Assembly (NCBI GenBank): GCA_039720395.1
Contig: CM077826.1
Span: 19,221,053-19,285,052, forward strand
Direction: 5' to 3'
DNA length: 64,000 bases
Origin: Liquidambar formosana
Taxonomy: Eukaryota > Streptophyta > Magnoliopsida > Saxifragales > Altingiaceae
Below are positions 35,831 through 47,040 of the stretch, piece by piece. The notes beneath the pieces are model-generated. The model did not search any database, was not told the origin of the DNA, and saw only the letters and a list, made by a program, of their open reading frames with translations. Numbering within the stretch: position 1 is the stretch's first letter; the number at the start of each line of letters is the position of its first letter. A program made the translations under genes and the position numbers.

Positions 35831-36353
35831 GGAAACATAGCCGCATTTATATTTATATTATATTATATTATATTATATAAAAGAGAGTGTACTATATATG
35901 TGACACGTCTCTCAAGCCTTATATGTTAAGAAGATGTTTAGTATGGTTGAATGGAATGAAGAGGGAATGAAATGGAAATGAGAATGAAAAGAAAGATCAT
36001 TTTCAAGGGCTATTCCATGCCTTTGTTTGGTGTAGCTAAGGAAAGGAATTCATTCCACAATCCCATCAATTAAATTAATAATTTTTTTTTGAATAAGTTA
36101 AATTAATAATTTTCATTCCACAATACCAACTGTTTAACCATTTTTTTTCCCTACATTTTCTTTCATCATCTGAGTACAATACCCACTGTCATACCCTTTT
36201 TTTTTTTCATGGCCACCACCATCATCATCATCAGCATCTTCTTCTTCTAATTTTCATTCCACAATACCCACTGTTTTGCCACTTTTTTTTTCTTCCATTT
36301 TTTTTTCATCATCTAAGCACAATACCCACCATCATACCCTTTTTTTTTTTTTT

Positions 36354-37813
36354 GGGTAATATGCAAAAAACCCCCTCCTATTATTACCCATTTTGCAAGT
36401 TACCCTCTCTAATAAAAAACCCATCAAAAAACCCTCCATATTGTCTAGGTTGATAGATTGCCCCCTTTCGTCTGGTCAATGTTAAGAAGGCTAATGGAAA
36501 TTTACACATGACTGGCACGTGACACCACTAATTCACCTTTATGACCAAAATGCCCTCCTCACGGTGTCGTGTGATTTGCAGTGGTAGCGGATGCTTGCGT
36601 CCACCTTTGATGGACATGGCCTCCGGTTCTCTTTTCTTCTTCGTTTTTGTTTTGTTTTGTTTTTGGTAAAATCAATTTGGGATTCTTGAGCCTGAAGAAA
36701 GAAAAAATAAAAACATGGGGGGGGGGGAGGTAACCATGGATGCCGGCGACAAGGTTGGGAGGCAACAAATAATAAAAAAATGGGAGAGGGCAGCCATGGA
36801 TGCTCGCGGGAAGGTTGGTTGGCAACAAATAATAAAAAATCGTCTTGATCTGATCCATCTGGTGTGCCCCTTTCTCATCTGAGACCTAACGTCATCTCGC
36901 CTCAGATCTGATCTGAAAACCCGCTGAGCTGTAACTTCGATCACCCTCGGACTCTATCTTTCCATCGACGTCCTACTCTGGTGGTCAGATCGTCTCAAAA
37001 ATTAAATGGGTTTTCTTGAAACAAAGCATACCCAATTGGGATTTCGAATGAGGAATCGAAGGGATATAGATTGATCAAGAATGAGGAGTTGGTATCATCC
37101 AAGAACTGGAGGAGCGGTTTAAGCACGATGTTGGAGACGGATTGTTGAAACTCGACTGCCAACAACAGGAACCATGTTGTCATGATGTTGATGAAGGAGA
37201 AAGTGGTGGAAACGGAGAACTTTCGAATCCCAATATCAAAGAGGTTAGAGGAGTTATCGAGTACGTCGGTCTCCACCGAAATTGTGGCAATTTTGGCACA
37301 GGGGTACGTAGAAGGAGACGATGTGGTGTAGAGCCACCGAAGGGCGTTGGAGCGGTTGGAAGCGATGGCAGGGACGAGGTTGTTGGGGACGTTGAGGAGG
37401 AGGGAGACGTTGGAGTAGGCGAAGGTGCGGACCACCGTAGTTCAAATTCCGGGAGGCGGACGACGATGGTTTTCAAAGAGTAGAGAAGAGCGGCGATGCG
37501 CTATGGTAACGGTAAAAGGTGGTCGGGGGAGTGGATGGTGTAGGTGGCGCCGACGGGCGAAATGAAGGTGGACATTCCGGCGAGCTCAACAATCTATATC
37601 ACCAGAGATTTGAGGGTTAGAAAACGAACCCATTGTATACAAAACGCAGCGTTTCATACAATATTATGAAGGGTAAAATTGACTTTTATGTTTTCTGTTA
37701 ACAGCGTAAGTCCCTGAACTAATATAAGGGGTTTTTTGGTTGGTTTTTTTTTATTATAGGGGGGTAACCTGCAAAATGGGTAATAATAGGAGGGGGTTAT
37801 TTGCATTTTCCCC
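36354..37813. mobile_element. Mutator-like element (Pack-MULE type) carrying a GH17 gene fragment
   Basis: The left end GGGTAATATGCAAAAAACCC, with TATTATTACCCATTTTGCAA, is matched by the right end TTGCAAAATGGG-like inverse: TGCAAAATGGGTAATAATAG, then GGGGGTTATTTGCATTTTCC. The inverted repeats are about 58 bases long. It is flanked on both sides by runs of T, compatible with a 9-base duplication of a T tract. No transposase is present; the interior is a decayed glucanase fragment. Confidence 0.75.
36960..37600 (-). pseudogene. beta-1,3-glucanase (GH17) gene fragment inside a Mutator-like element
   Basis: The minus strand reads GATYTIHSPDHLLPLP, stop, RIAALLYSLKTIVVRLPE. After a shift it reads VVRTFAYSNVSLLLNVPNN, LVPAIASNRSNALRWLY, KIATISVETDVLDNSSNL, IRKFSVSTTFSFINIMTT, LLQFLDDTNSSFLINLYPF and EIPIGYALFQENPFNF. 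These follow, in order, the GH17 pattern (NVSLxLxVPN, RW, ISVGNxV, KVSTTxSF, PLLQFLxxTNSSFLxNLYP, YALF). The acid/base motif VGNE appears as VETD. There are several frameshifts, and FNF-R has become FNF-stop by a C-to-T change. A captured, non-functional fragment. Confidence 0.75.
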
Positions 37814-38408
37814 TTCTTTTTTTTCATGGCCACCATCATCATCTTCAAAGAATCTTGTGTTCTTTTGTCAATAAAAAGGAAATCAAACACTCAAAAAGAA
37901 AGAAATGAATCACGAATCTGGATGCGTGGTGTAGATCTGGGAGGAGATGAGTACGAGGACGGCGACCAGGATGAGTACTGCGTTCGCAGGAGTTGATGGC
38001 GATGAGGACAATGGCGGCAACAACGATGGCAACGACGATAACTCTTTCTCTTTTTGAGATCTAGCATTTATTGTAGATTTGGGAGTGCTTGAGAGAGAGA
38101 GAGAAAGAGAGAGAAGGAGAGTGATGAGATCAGATCTGGGAGTGATTTTTTAGAGAGAGAGAGAGAAAGAGAAGAAAAGGGATGAGGTCATATTAGAAGT
38201 GTTAGGGGTGAGGCCATATATGCTATTCTTTGGGCTGGAATGAGTCTTCCCTTACATGAAGGAAGGAATGCTCATTCCATTAAACAATGGAATGAGCAGC
38301 ACTAAGGAAAGAGGATTCCATACCTTGGGTCAAACAAACACTCCACTTTTTGGGATCAATGGAATGAGGATTCCATTCCATCCTCCATTCCCACTTAACA
38401 AACACAGC

Positions 38409-39044
38409 CTATATGTCTTAAATATTGAACTACTATGCACATGTTTCTAAATGTATTTTTCTATGAAATATGGTACAATTTTTACTACTTTTCATAAAAT
38501 ATGGTATAAGGTAAGAAAACCACCACTTACTTCACTTATGCTAATGTTTAAAGTAATTCTTTATTTAGTCTTGAATCAATGAGTTAATCAAAATAGTATC
38601 AACCGCTCAAGTCAATTGGATTTAAAACAAGTAAGATATCATGCATAATATAAATCTTCCAAAGAAAGTCATAATAAAACAATTAATATTGCATAGTTTT
38701 TTTATTTTTATTTTTATCATATTTACATTTTTATAAGAGTAAAAAGGAAATATAGATTTCTTTACTATCAAAAAGAAAAAAAATAAATAAATAAGAAGAT
38801 TATATTAATTTAGCACATTAATAAATTAAAAGTTTGAATCCTCAAATATTTCATTTCTTTTTTCCCACCTAACTTAGGTTAGCAGAATAATAGTTAATAT
38901 AGTGGATTAAGCAAATTTTAAATTTCTGTTTATGGAATAGATCAATGACTTCATAGAGTATTTTGATACTAAACTAAACTGAATTGACCCATATCAGTTC
39001 GTTAAGTCAAATGGATCTATTCTGTGCTTTGTACGGGTTACTAC
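38409..39044. other. gene-free AT-rich stretch
   Basis: No ORF of note and no element with defined ends. Long A/T tracts at 38700-38800. Confidence 0.5.
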
Positions 39045-40050
39045 TTGTAGAGTCTCCTTCTTATGAGGTTACATGTGCTTTATTTTTATGAAACCAACCG
39101 TTAGATTAGATAACTTTATCATGTAGGTGATGCATACAAAAAATCAAGTTGATCCGAAACTAATTGCTATTTGATCCAAAAATTACATTTTTTAACCAAT
39201 GACAATCGCTTATTTTGGACATTAAGGAATGAAGTAGTTTTTAATCTCGGATTAACTTGATTTTTGGTATGCATGACTTTTACATAAAGTAGATCTAATC
39301 CAACGGTTGGTTTTGAAAAATAAAAATTAGAGATAGAGTTTTGAAAGGTAACCTAATGTAAAGTTAAGTTAGGTTAACCTCATAAGAAGAGGACTATATA
39401 TATATATATAGTGTGTGTGTGTGTGCATATATATGTGTACACACACACACACACACATACACACATATATATATATATATTTAATATACAAGTAGTGAGT
39501 CCCCTTCTTATGAGGTTAACCTAACTTAACTTTACGTTAGGTTATCTTCCAAAACTCTATCTTTGATTTTCATTTTTCAAAACCAACCGTTGGATTAGAT
39601 CTATTTCATGTAAAGGTCATGCATACCAAAAATCAAGTTAATCCAAGATTGAGAACTATTTCATTCATTAATGTCCAAAATGAGCGATTGTCATTGGTTA
39701 CAAAATGTAATTTTTGGATCAAATAGCAATTAGTTTCAGATCAACTTGATTTTTTGTATGCATCACCTACATGATAAAGTTATCTAATCTAACGGTTAGT
39801 TTCATAAAAATAAATCACATGTATAGTTTTGGAGGGTGACCTAATATAAAGTTAGTTTAAGTTAACCTCATAAGAAGGAGACTTTATATGAGTCCCTTTC
39901 TTATGAGGTTAACCTAACTTAACTTTACATTAGGTTACCTTCCAAAACTCTATCTCTGAATTTTATTTTTCAAAACCAACCGTTAGATTAGATCTACTTC
40001 ATGTAAAGGTCATGCATACCAAAAATCAAGTTAATTCGAAGCTAATTGCT
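39045..40050. mobile_element. array of three fold-back elements (CCTTCTTATGAGGTTA family)
   Basis: Units at about 39050-39375, 39510-39885 and 39890-40050 (partial) begin GAGTCYCCTTCTTATGAGGT and end with its inverse, CCTCATAAGAAGGAGAC. Each has inner arms containing AACCAACCGTTRGATTAGAT and the reverse ATCTAATCYAACGGTTGGTT, plus CATGCATACCAAAAATCAAG. The third unit lacks its right half. Confidence 0.75.
39388..39482. repeat. TA/TG/CA dinucleotide tract between fold-back units
   Basis: A (TA)n, (TG)n, (CA)n, (TA)n succession that is itself nearly self-complementary. It lies between the first two fold-back units, so the whole 39050-39890 segment can fold on itself. Confidence 0.85.
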
Positions 40051-40317
40051 AAACAAGCTTGTGCAAGTGGCTGTGGTGCGAACTTCATCGGTGCCGAGCT
40101 TGTGTGAGTGGTTGGTGTGAACATGGTAAGCCTTCATGGTGAAGAAGAGGCTTGAAGGTGAAGAGTAGGCAAGAAACCAGATCAGGTTTGTTTGATGAAA
40201 AGTGGGTTTAAATGCCAGATTAAAGCTAAGCCATTGGATGAAGCGTAAAATGCTTGGACAGCTGAGATTTACTGAAGCTGATATATGGTAAGTCAGCTGA
40301 AGCTGACTGGAACGTTC

Positions 40318-40319
<2 letters not shown>

Positions 40320-40350
<31 letters not shown>
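40320..40350. repeat. (TA)n microsatellite
   Basis: An alternating TA tract of about 15 units directly before the palindromic MITE at 40351. Confidence 0.9.
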
Positions 40351-40351
<1 letters not shown>

Positions 40352-40512
40352 GATGATGATCAGGTATAAACATGAGTTGATATAACTTATATCGACACTC
40401 GCATTAGAAGTTGTACCTTGTGCATTAGAGGGTTACGGAGTACGCTAATGCAAGGGGTACAACCTCAATGCATGATACTGATATAACTTATATCAAAACG
40501 TGTTAACGTGAT
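40351..40512. mobile_element. palindromic MITE with GATATAACTTATATC arms, copy 3
   Basis: The left end is GGATGATGATCAGGTA, followed by TTGATATAACTTATATCG. The right side has GATATAACTTATATCAA. Inner arms are AAGTTGTACCTTG and AAGGGGTACAACC. Related to the copies at 26177, 35671, 43665 and 63533. Confidence 0.7.
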
Positions 40513-40543
40513 CAACACGTGCAAAGATTTGCATAAATTTCAG

Positions 40544-40545
<2 letters not shown>

Positions 40546-40597
<52 letters not shown>
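40546..40597. repeat. 52-base T homopolymer
   Basis: An uninterrupted run of T. Length in the assembly is unreliable for runs of this size. Confidence 0.95.
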
Positions 40598-40599
<2 letters not shown>

Positions 40600-40947
40600 T
40601 GTGACACACTTCTTATACCTACATAACATATACTTGTCTTATATACATTTAATTAGCAATCTTCTGATTCTAAATTGTTATAGAGTCTAATTCATGGTTT
40701 TTGAAAGTATCAATAAAAATTTTCATGTTTAACTAATAATATCCGTTATATCTCTAAATTGATATCACTACTTTCAAGTTATCCGATATATCCATCGATA
40801 TATGATATATCGATATTTAAATCCTTAACCATTAGGACACAAGGGCTAGCAGTTATTCTATTGAGTATGTCATTGTTCGCCTTATAACTAAAGTTCCACC
40901 TAGATCAAAGTAAAATTTTAGGATTTATTAAATGAACAAATACCGTA

Positions 40948-41280
40948 GAGCATCTTTAATGGTAGTGAGCTATTCTGGTGAGATAAAAACTATTTTTAGC
41001 TCACAAAGTGTTAAAAATAGCTTTCTATATATAGTGAAAATAACTCAGTTATAAAGTGACTGCCCCAATGCAGTAAAAACTATTGTTTAGGTTACCCACT
41101 TTTCCCTTTTTCTAAATACCATTGGAGGGTGAAAGGGGGATGAGAGTGTTGACATGGTAAATAGCTTAGAGACATTTTAGCTTATGGTTTGCTCTCCCAT
41201 TGGAGAAGCCCCTTTTGGCTCTTAAATATATATATATATTTTTTATAGCTCATGATTTAGCTTTCCCATTAGAAATGCTC
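40948..41280. mobile_element. MITE with GAGCATCTTTAATGG ends
   Basis: The left end GAGCATCTTTAATGG and the right end CCCATTAGAAATGCTC are inverted repeats of a kind widespread in plants. Inner words AGCTATTTT / AGCTTATGG and TAAATAGCTTAGAG add to the fold-back. No coding capacity. Confidence 0.65.
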
Positions 41281-41387
41281 TTAAATATGTTAGCTTAGTA
41301 GCAAATCTTCAAACCCCGATATTCAAGAAAGGTTAGATAGGGCAATGGCTTCTTGGTGTTGGAGAGCGGAATATGAAGGTACTGTAT

Positions 41388-41730
41388 ATGTAAAACCCTG
41401 AATTTTTCTTAGGCTTAATTAATTAACTATAAAATTAATTGATTGCCTTTAGCTAGATTTAAACGTATGAGTTAATTTAGGATTAACCTCGAACACGTTC
41501 AACTTTGTAGCCAAACAAGGTGATCGTTTTCTAATCAATGAGTAATAGTTTTCGTATCCTAATCAAACATTAACTTTGAAGGTAATCCTAATTAGGTTAG
41601 GATTAACTTGCACCCTATATAAGAAACCTTTAGGGAGGATTTATATTCTTTTGATTGGAAACAATATAAAGATAAAAAAAATGGAAAAAAAAATGGAAAG
41701 CAAGAGAGAAGGGGACGAACCAAGAGAGAA

Positions 41731-41764
<34 letters not shown>

Positions 41765-42995
41765 AGAGAGAGAGAGAAGGAAAAAGAAAGGAGCTGATGC
41801 TGTTTTTGCACAAATCAACTGCCAACTTCGTGTCTGTTTACAGGTAATTTACCATCTTTTGAGTGGTAACTTCACTGTGTTACCAAGATTTTTATCTCTA
41901 ATCCAATCTTCCATCTCTATCACTTCTACAATCACTAAACCATCATCACCACCACTCAAAAACCCCTCCATAGCTGCTGCACAAGATCATCCAACCACCA
42001 AAAATCTCTTTCTTTGGGTTTGGGTGACAAGGAAAGCCAAAAATGGTGGTTTCCACCACTTCCACCACCACTTCCCATGTCTACCACCACAAATTTTCTC
42101 AAACCCTACCATACACCCTTCCACAAAAATCTGTCTCACAGATTTAGGGACTGATTTTAAGGGAAAATTAGTGGGCGAACTTTTGCTTTTGCCTTGGGTA
42201 GCATAGGAAGTTAATACAAAAATCTGCTGCTGTTTTACTATATATTGACAGTCAACTTCGCGTCTGTTGACAGTCAACTTAGCTCGGATTGACTGGTAAC
42301 TTTTCCGTGTTAACAAGTTTTCACTCTTAATCCATTCCCAACTTGGTTCAAGTCAACTCCACCCCTCCAAATCATCTTCAAAACACCAAACCACCACTTT
42401 AACATACATAATCCTCCACTAAACCTTTAATTCTCAATCCATCCACATCCTTCGAGTAATACTTGGAGCATCAAAGGAGCACTCCAAAGGAGCTTTTGGA
42501 AGCATAGGTAAGAATATTATCAACTCCACACCAACTAAAGCAAGGGTAAAAATCATCCACACTAGGTTCTGAGTAGCGCTGGGATTGTTAGGAGTTTGAT
42601 CGCTTGGATTGTTGAAGGTTTGGCTTGAGGTAAGGGAACTTGCACAATGTATCGCTCTCTTTTATTAAATAAAAATAAATCTAATTTTTTATTCCGATTT
42701 TATGAGCCAATGGTTTATGAAAAATTGTTTCACTATAAAAGTGTTTATTTCTTATATGCTATGGGTCAAGCAAAAATAGTCTTTTATTGAAATTGTTTTA
42801 CATGTGTTTAAATCTGTTCTATTTGTGAAAAATATTTTTCAAATGTTTATTGTATAAGTGTGAACTCTGATTAGATTATTGGTCCGTCCCAGTAGGGGAT
42901 TCTAATACTGTTGGAAAATTAGTTTGTGCCAGCAGGGGATTTTAATTCTGTTGGTCATCAGTACTAATGTAGTGTAAAGTCCCACGATGATGGGT
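41388..42995 (+). mobile_element. possible LTR of a Ty3-type retrotransposon (solo LTR or remnant)
   Basis: It starts TGTAAAACCCTGAATTTTT, as many plant Ty3-type LTRs do. A TATA-like CCCTATATAAGAAACC follows at 41613, and a region near 42600-42650 (GTTTGGCTTGAGGTAAGGG) resembles the R/U5 end of such LTRs. A segment (AACTTCGTGTCTGTTTACAG and following) recurs about 430 bases further on. I could not fix the right end or a target duplication. The 115-residue ORF at 41859 lies inside and resembles no protein. Confidence 0.4.
41729..41777. repeat. poly-A tract followed by (GA)n
   Basis: A run of about 32 A bases continues into a GA tract of eight units. Confidence 0.9.
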
Positions 42996-43134
42996 GTGAA
43001 CCCTAAAAAAGTGGCTCACGAGGGTTGAAAAGGGAGTCGCCACCTCATTTTTTAAGAAAAACGAGGAAAACCCTAAAATGTTTTATTTTCCAAAACAAGT
43101 GACTTCATGTTTAAAAATGGTAAGGCAAAAGAAA

Positions 43135-43285
43135 AAATTATAAAATTGTTCAAAATTATGTTCTCTAGTAGACAACGTGACTATTTTTCATAAAAAAAAC
43201 CTTCGGTATTTTTCATAAAACCTTGAATTTTTTTTAAAAAATAAGGAATAAAAAGCAAATTTTGGGATGTTAATAGAACCCCCAC
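43135..43285. mobile_element. right-half fragment of the GGCTATTGCC fold-back family
   Basis: TTGTTCAAAATTATGTTCTC, TAGTAGACAACGTGACTA and TTTTTCATAAAACCTTG follow the order of the right arm in the copy at 44.2 kb. The left half is missing. Confidence 0.55.
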
Positions 43286-43664
43286 AATTATATATAAAAT
43301 AAACTTGCAGCCCATTTTATTATTATTGTTATTATATATTATTGCAAATACTTGGATTGTAGGATATAGCCCTAGACTAGTGGGCAATTTCTTACCTGGG
43401 CTATGCTCCCTTAAAGGTAAAACTCAACTTAATCAATATACAAAAAATGATAAAATGAGGAGGACTACTTGGGCTATAGCCTAGGGTAGCCCTCAACATA
43501 CCTCCGCCCTTGCTTCCTTTACTCACGATCCATTTTTAGATAGTGACAAGAACCCACATCTAGGGGCAAAACCTTTTACGAGCTAATGTTTAATTAAAAT
43601 TCATTACTCGTTAATTTCTATCCATTTGACATGGACATCAACATATTTATAATATTGGATTGCA

Positions 43665-43825
43665 GTAAGTCGGTCAAGTAAGAATGTGTTGATATAGGGG
43701 CATTGAGGGTTGTATTTGTGCATTGATGGGTTATAGGATACATGAGACTAACGCACAAGATAGAATCCTAAAACATGATACTAATATAACTTACATATAC
43801 ACTTTCTTATCTGACCAGGATTGTT
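43665..43825. mobile_element. palindromic MITE, diverged copy 4
   Basis: The left end is GTCGGTCAAGTAAGAATGTG and the right end is ACACTTTCTTATCTGACC. The inner text (GGGTTGTATTTGTGCATTGA, GATACATGAGACTAACGCA) parallels the copy at 35671. Confidence 0.55.
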
Positions 43826-44200
43826 ATAATATTAAACACTCATAAATTCAAATTCATATCCCATCCCAAAACAGACAAAATCAAACAAACCTTATTACTT
43901 AAATCAAATCTTGAGAAATTCAAATTTAATCTTTATTAATTTATTTAAATACTTAAAATAGATAGTGGCAACTTATTTTATGGTACGGTGTTCAATCCAT
44001 GTTTTACTTTGTTCCTAAAACATAATTCTAGGCCCTTTAAAATTGACCTTGTCCTTTAAATCAAAGTATTTGGGATCTCAAATCTAGTTTGATTTAATTA
44101 CAATAAATAAATTTAATTGTTTTCTGGATAAAAAAATAAGTGATGAATAAAGTTCCATCTTTAAATAAAATCAGAGGTATTTTATTGTCATAAATTTACG

Positions 44201-44610
44201 AGGGGGGCTATTGCCACCACATAAAGTATTCTAAGCCCCCCCATTAGTTTACATTTTTTAAGATTTTATGAAAAATATAAAAAGTTTTTACGAAAACTAG
44301 TCACACTATTCACTAAAAAACATCGTTCTGAACAACTTTGTAAAAAGAAGTTTTTCCAAAATCTATCATTTAATCAGACTTTTTGGCCATTTACGATCTT
44401 TATTTCATTTTTCATGAAAAATGGCCAAAAAGTGTACTTAAATGACAAATTTTGGAAACAAATTCCTCTACAAAGTTGTCCGGAATGATGTTTTCTACTA
44501 GACTACGTAATTAGTTTTCATAAATTTTTTTTATATTTTTCATAAAACTTAAAAAATATAAATTAAGTAGGGAACTTAGAGTAATTTATATGGTGGCAAT
44601 AGCCTGACCC
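44201..44610. mobile_element. fold-back MITE (GGCTATTGCC family), complete, with 9-bp target duplication
   Basis: Best-preserved copy. The left end is GAGGGGGGCTATTGCCACCA and the right end TGGTGGCAATAGCCTGACCC. The arms of about 190 bases pair almost throughout. TAAATTTAC flanks both sides (44191-44199 and 44611-44619), a 9-base duplication as made by Mutator-type transposases. No ORF. Confidence 0.82.
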
Positions 44611-44844
44611 TAAATTTACTTATTAAAGAAAGGAGTTTTCGTTATTTAATTTAGTACGTACATGAAAATTCAGGGTCTTGGTCCATTTTTGGAACTTCAT
44701 CAATAACACTCACTTCGTCATCATGATTAACAATCATATTTATCTTAGCAAAAAAATTAACATTTTCACCATTTGATTTCTGATGGCTCACTCCCTTGAC
44801 TGTCATTAAAATATTAGTTAATTAAGCCTCCAGGCAGCAATAAG

Positions 44845-44965
44845 GGGTAGATCAAGTGGTTCTAAGGCTTCTTGTCAAGAAAAAGGTCTTGAACTTATAT
44901 CTTGTTATTGGATTGTGCATGTGGGATGAAAGACTACATGTGCCCAATGAAATAAGCATCGCAAA
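44845..44965 (+). mobile_element. possible tRNA-derived SINE relic
   Basis: GTAGATCAAGTGGTTCTAAG resembles an A box and AGGTCTTGAACTTATATC a B box, about 30 bases apart. The ends are not defined. Confidence 0.35.
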
Positions 44966-45104
44966 TTAAGCCTCTTGATTTGAATTGTTGTTGACCTTCA
45001 ATAGCTTTTAACAAATATGGAGTATTGCATTAATCTTCTCAAAATCTTCATGTATCCAATCAGAAATCTTAAATAGTGTAGCCATTGCATAAATAATTGA
45101 AATG

Positions 45105-45396
45105 AGTCAGGTTATTTCCACCACATAAAGTACTCTATACTTTTCACTAAGTTTATACTTTTCAAAATTTTATGAAAAATATTAAAGATTTTTTATGAAA
45201 ACACGTATTCTACTGAAAAATATCATTCCAAAAAACTTTCTAAAAGAAAATTTTTTTTAAATTTTTTTTTATTTTAAAAATGTATGGTTTAAGTGAAATT
45301 TTTGATATTTTTTATAAAACATTTTATAAAAATGAAATAAAAATCATAAATTACCAAAAAGCCTTCTTAAACGTACACATCCGGATTCAAACGAAC
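45105..45396. mobile_element. left-half fragment of the GGCTATTGCC fold-back family (start of PERK duplication unit 1)
   Basis: GAGTCAGGTTATTTCCACCA and TTTTATGAAAAATATTAAAG follow the family's left arm. The fragment ends in sequence (CACATCCGGATTCAAACGAAC) that is also present after the equivalent fragment at 56265-56510, so it belongs to the duplicated PERK unit. Confidence 0.6.
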
Positions 45397-46258
45397 TAGC
45401 ACTACTACAGTAATCCAAATAGATCACAGTGAAAAACTGTGATCTATTACTTTTTATCATAGTTTTTAACCGTGATCTATTCAGGTGTGATCTAAAGTAC
45501 CTACTTTAGATAACAGTTTTTAACTGTGATCTTTTCGAACTAAAGATCACGGTTTTTTACAAAAGTGTGATCTTTCTTATAGAAAAGATCACGGTATTTT
45601 CAAAAAATTGTGATCTTTAATATGAAAATATCACGGTGAAAAACTGTGATCTATTCTCTTTTATTTTTTTAAAAAAATTTAATTTTTCATTTGAGAACTA
45701 GTGTTGCTTTTGATGGGTGAGGAACCTGTTGCTTTTCTTTACATTACATTTCAACTACTAAACTCATCATGCAATTATAATTCAAACAATGTAAATCAAA
45801 ACTAATCTTTATACAATCAAGTAACCATATATACAATTAACTCAAATCTTGCCAAATGTAATTGGATTGAAAAATCAAATAACTACATATACATGCAATT
45901 AGATTAACTCGATTTTTGTTAGCTCTGCATTGTATTGAATCCATTGAGATCCCTACGCCACTTGATAGAGGTTAAAACTTTAATCCACCGTATACCTGAA
46001 AAAAGAAATATAAAGATAAATATATATGTATATATCAGTAATCAAAATTGAAAAGACCAACGCACAAGTCAAAAATTTCATGCTTTAAACCCAACCCCAT
46101 CCAACCTGATCTAAATTCAAAAATGTGCTGCCTAATTACATAATCTCATGCTATTCATTAGTGTAGTGTTTTAGGCCACATACCCCTAAATTTCATTTAC
46201 TGGTGATGCTAGCTGCATTACGTAAACATTAACACAGTTCATCACATATAATCATGTT

Positions 46259-47040
46259 TTTTTTTTTTTTTTTGATCCACAAAAGAGATATTGTACTAAT
46301 ATTAAGAGATATTACACCCAAAGCCCAGATACAAAGCAACCCCCAATTGAAACGACTGAGAAAACTAAGGAGCACCCCCCACTAGAAGCCACACACCAAA
46401 CTACATCCACATACAAAGCCCAACACACCCCTACATAGAGAGCACTCAAAAAACAAGAACAAGCACTTGGAGGGCACCAAAGGAGCAAATTGGAAAACCA
46501 AAAAAGCATGGCCAAGCAGCCAAAAAAAAAAACCAGGGAAGCACCATAAGACAGCAGCTGCACCCAACAGCTAGAAAAAAAGACAGCAACAACCAGGAAT
46601 CGAACCACCAGGAAAGCATGAAGAAAGACAATTACACTCGCAAAGAACAGAATAGAACTCCTAAGTCAACTCCTCCCACAGCCAAGCACAGGCAACCACG
46701 CCAACTACACAGCCTAACAAATGGAGTATAAGCCACAGAACAAACCTGAAGCAGGGACAGCAAGCTCAACAATACAACACCACATAACAAACAGCAAGCT
46801 GCAACAACACCAACAAAACACCCCAACAGACCACTAGCAGACCAAACCCCAGAAATCAGAGACAACCTGCATAAATCTCCTCTTGATACTTCTCGAATTG
46901 GTTCCAATACCTAGAGCTCAATTCAACAAGTCTATTCACAACTTCATCTTCATTGCCCAAACATCTAACCCCTAACCTCTTGACTAATTCCAAAGTATTC
47001 CTAGCTTCTTCCAAGATAATTGTTAATAGACACATACACT
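46259..47040 (-). mobile_element. LINE-like 3' fragment inside the CACTA element
   Basis: On the minus strand the frame LEEARNTLELVKRLGVRCLG, then NEDEVVNRLVELSSRYWNQ, resembles a segment of plant LINE proteins. It is followed by a long G/T-rich untranslated region with no stable frame, ending GTACAATATCTC, then a 16-base A tail (T run at 46259-46274 on the plus strand). The ORFs across 46312-46907 are therefore read as untranslated LINE tail, not proteins. Confidence 0.5.

Larger units (their letters stand above)
35935..38408. mobile_element. TIR-type element interrupted by a Mutator-like element
   Basis: The left part (ATGTTTAGTATGGTTGAATGG with repeated GAATG words) and the right part (GGATTCCATTCCATCC, ending CACTTAACAAACACAGCC) are imperfect inverted repeats rich in GGAATG/CATTCC. 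The Mutator-like element at 36354-37813 sits inside it. On both sides of that insertion the host sequence CATGGCCACCATCATCATC occurs. No transposase is seen. Confidence 0.45.

Noticed and set aside
36995..37435. 146-residue minus-strand ORF as an intact gene
   Set aside because: It is only part of a GH17-like sequence. The N-terminal part is in another frame with a stop and the C-terminal part is cut by a CGA-to-TGA type change.
39045..40050. CRISPR-like regular repeats
   Set aside because: The repeats are long inverted units of a plant fold-back element, not short direct repeats with spacers.
41859..42206. 115-residue plus-strand ORF
   Set aside because: Low-complexity, proline/serine/histidine-rich, inside an LTR-like region, with no recognisable domain.
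46312..46907. Overlapping minus-strand ORFs with hydrophobic, cysteine-rich sequences
   Set aside because: They look like frames through the G/T-rich tail of a LINE that ends in poly-A. The hydrophobic character follows from base composition.
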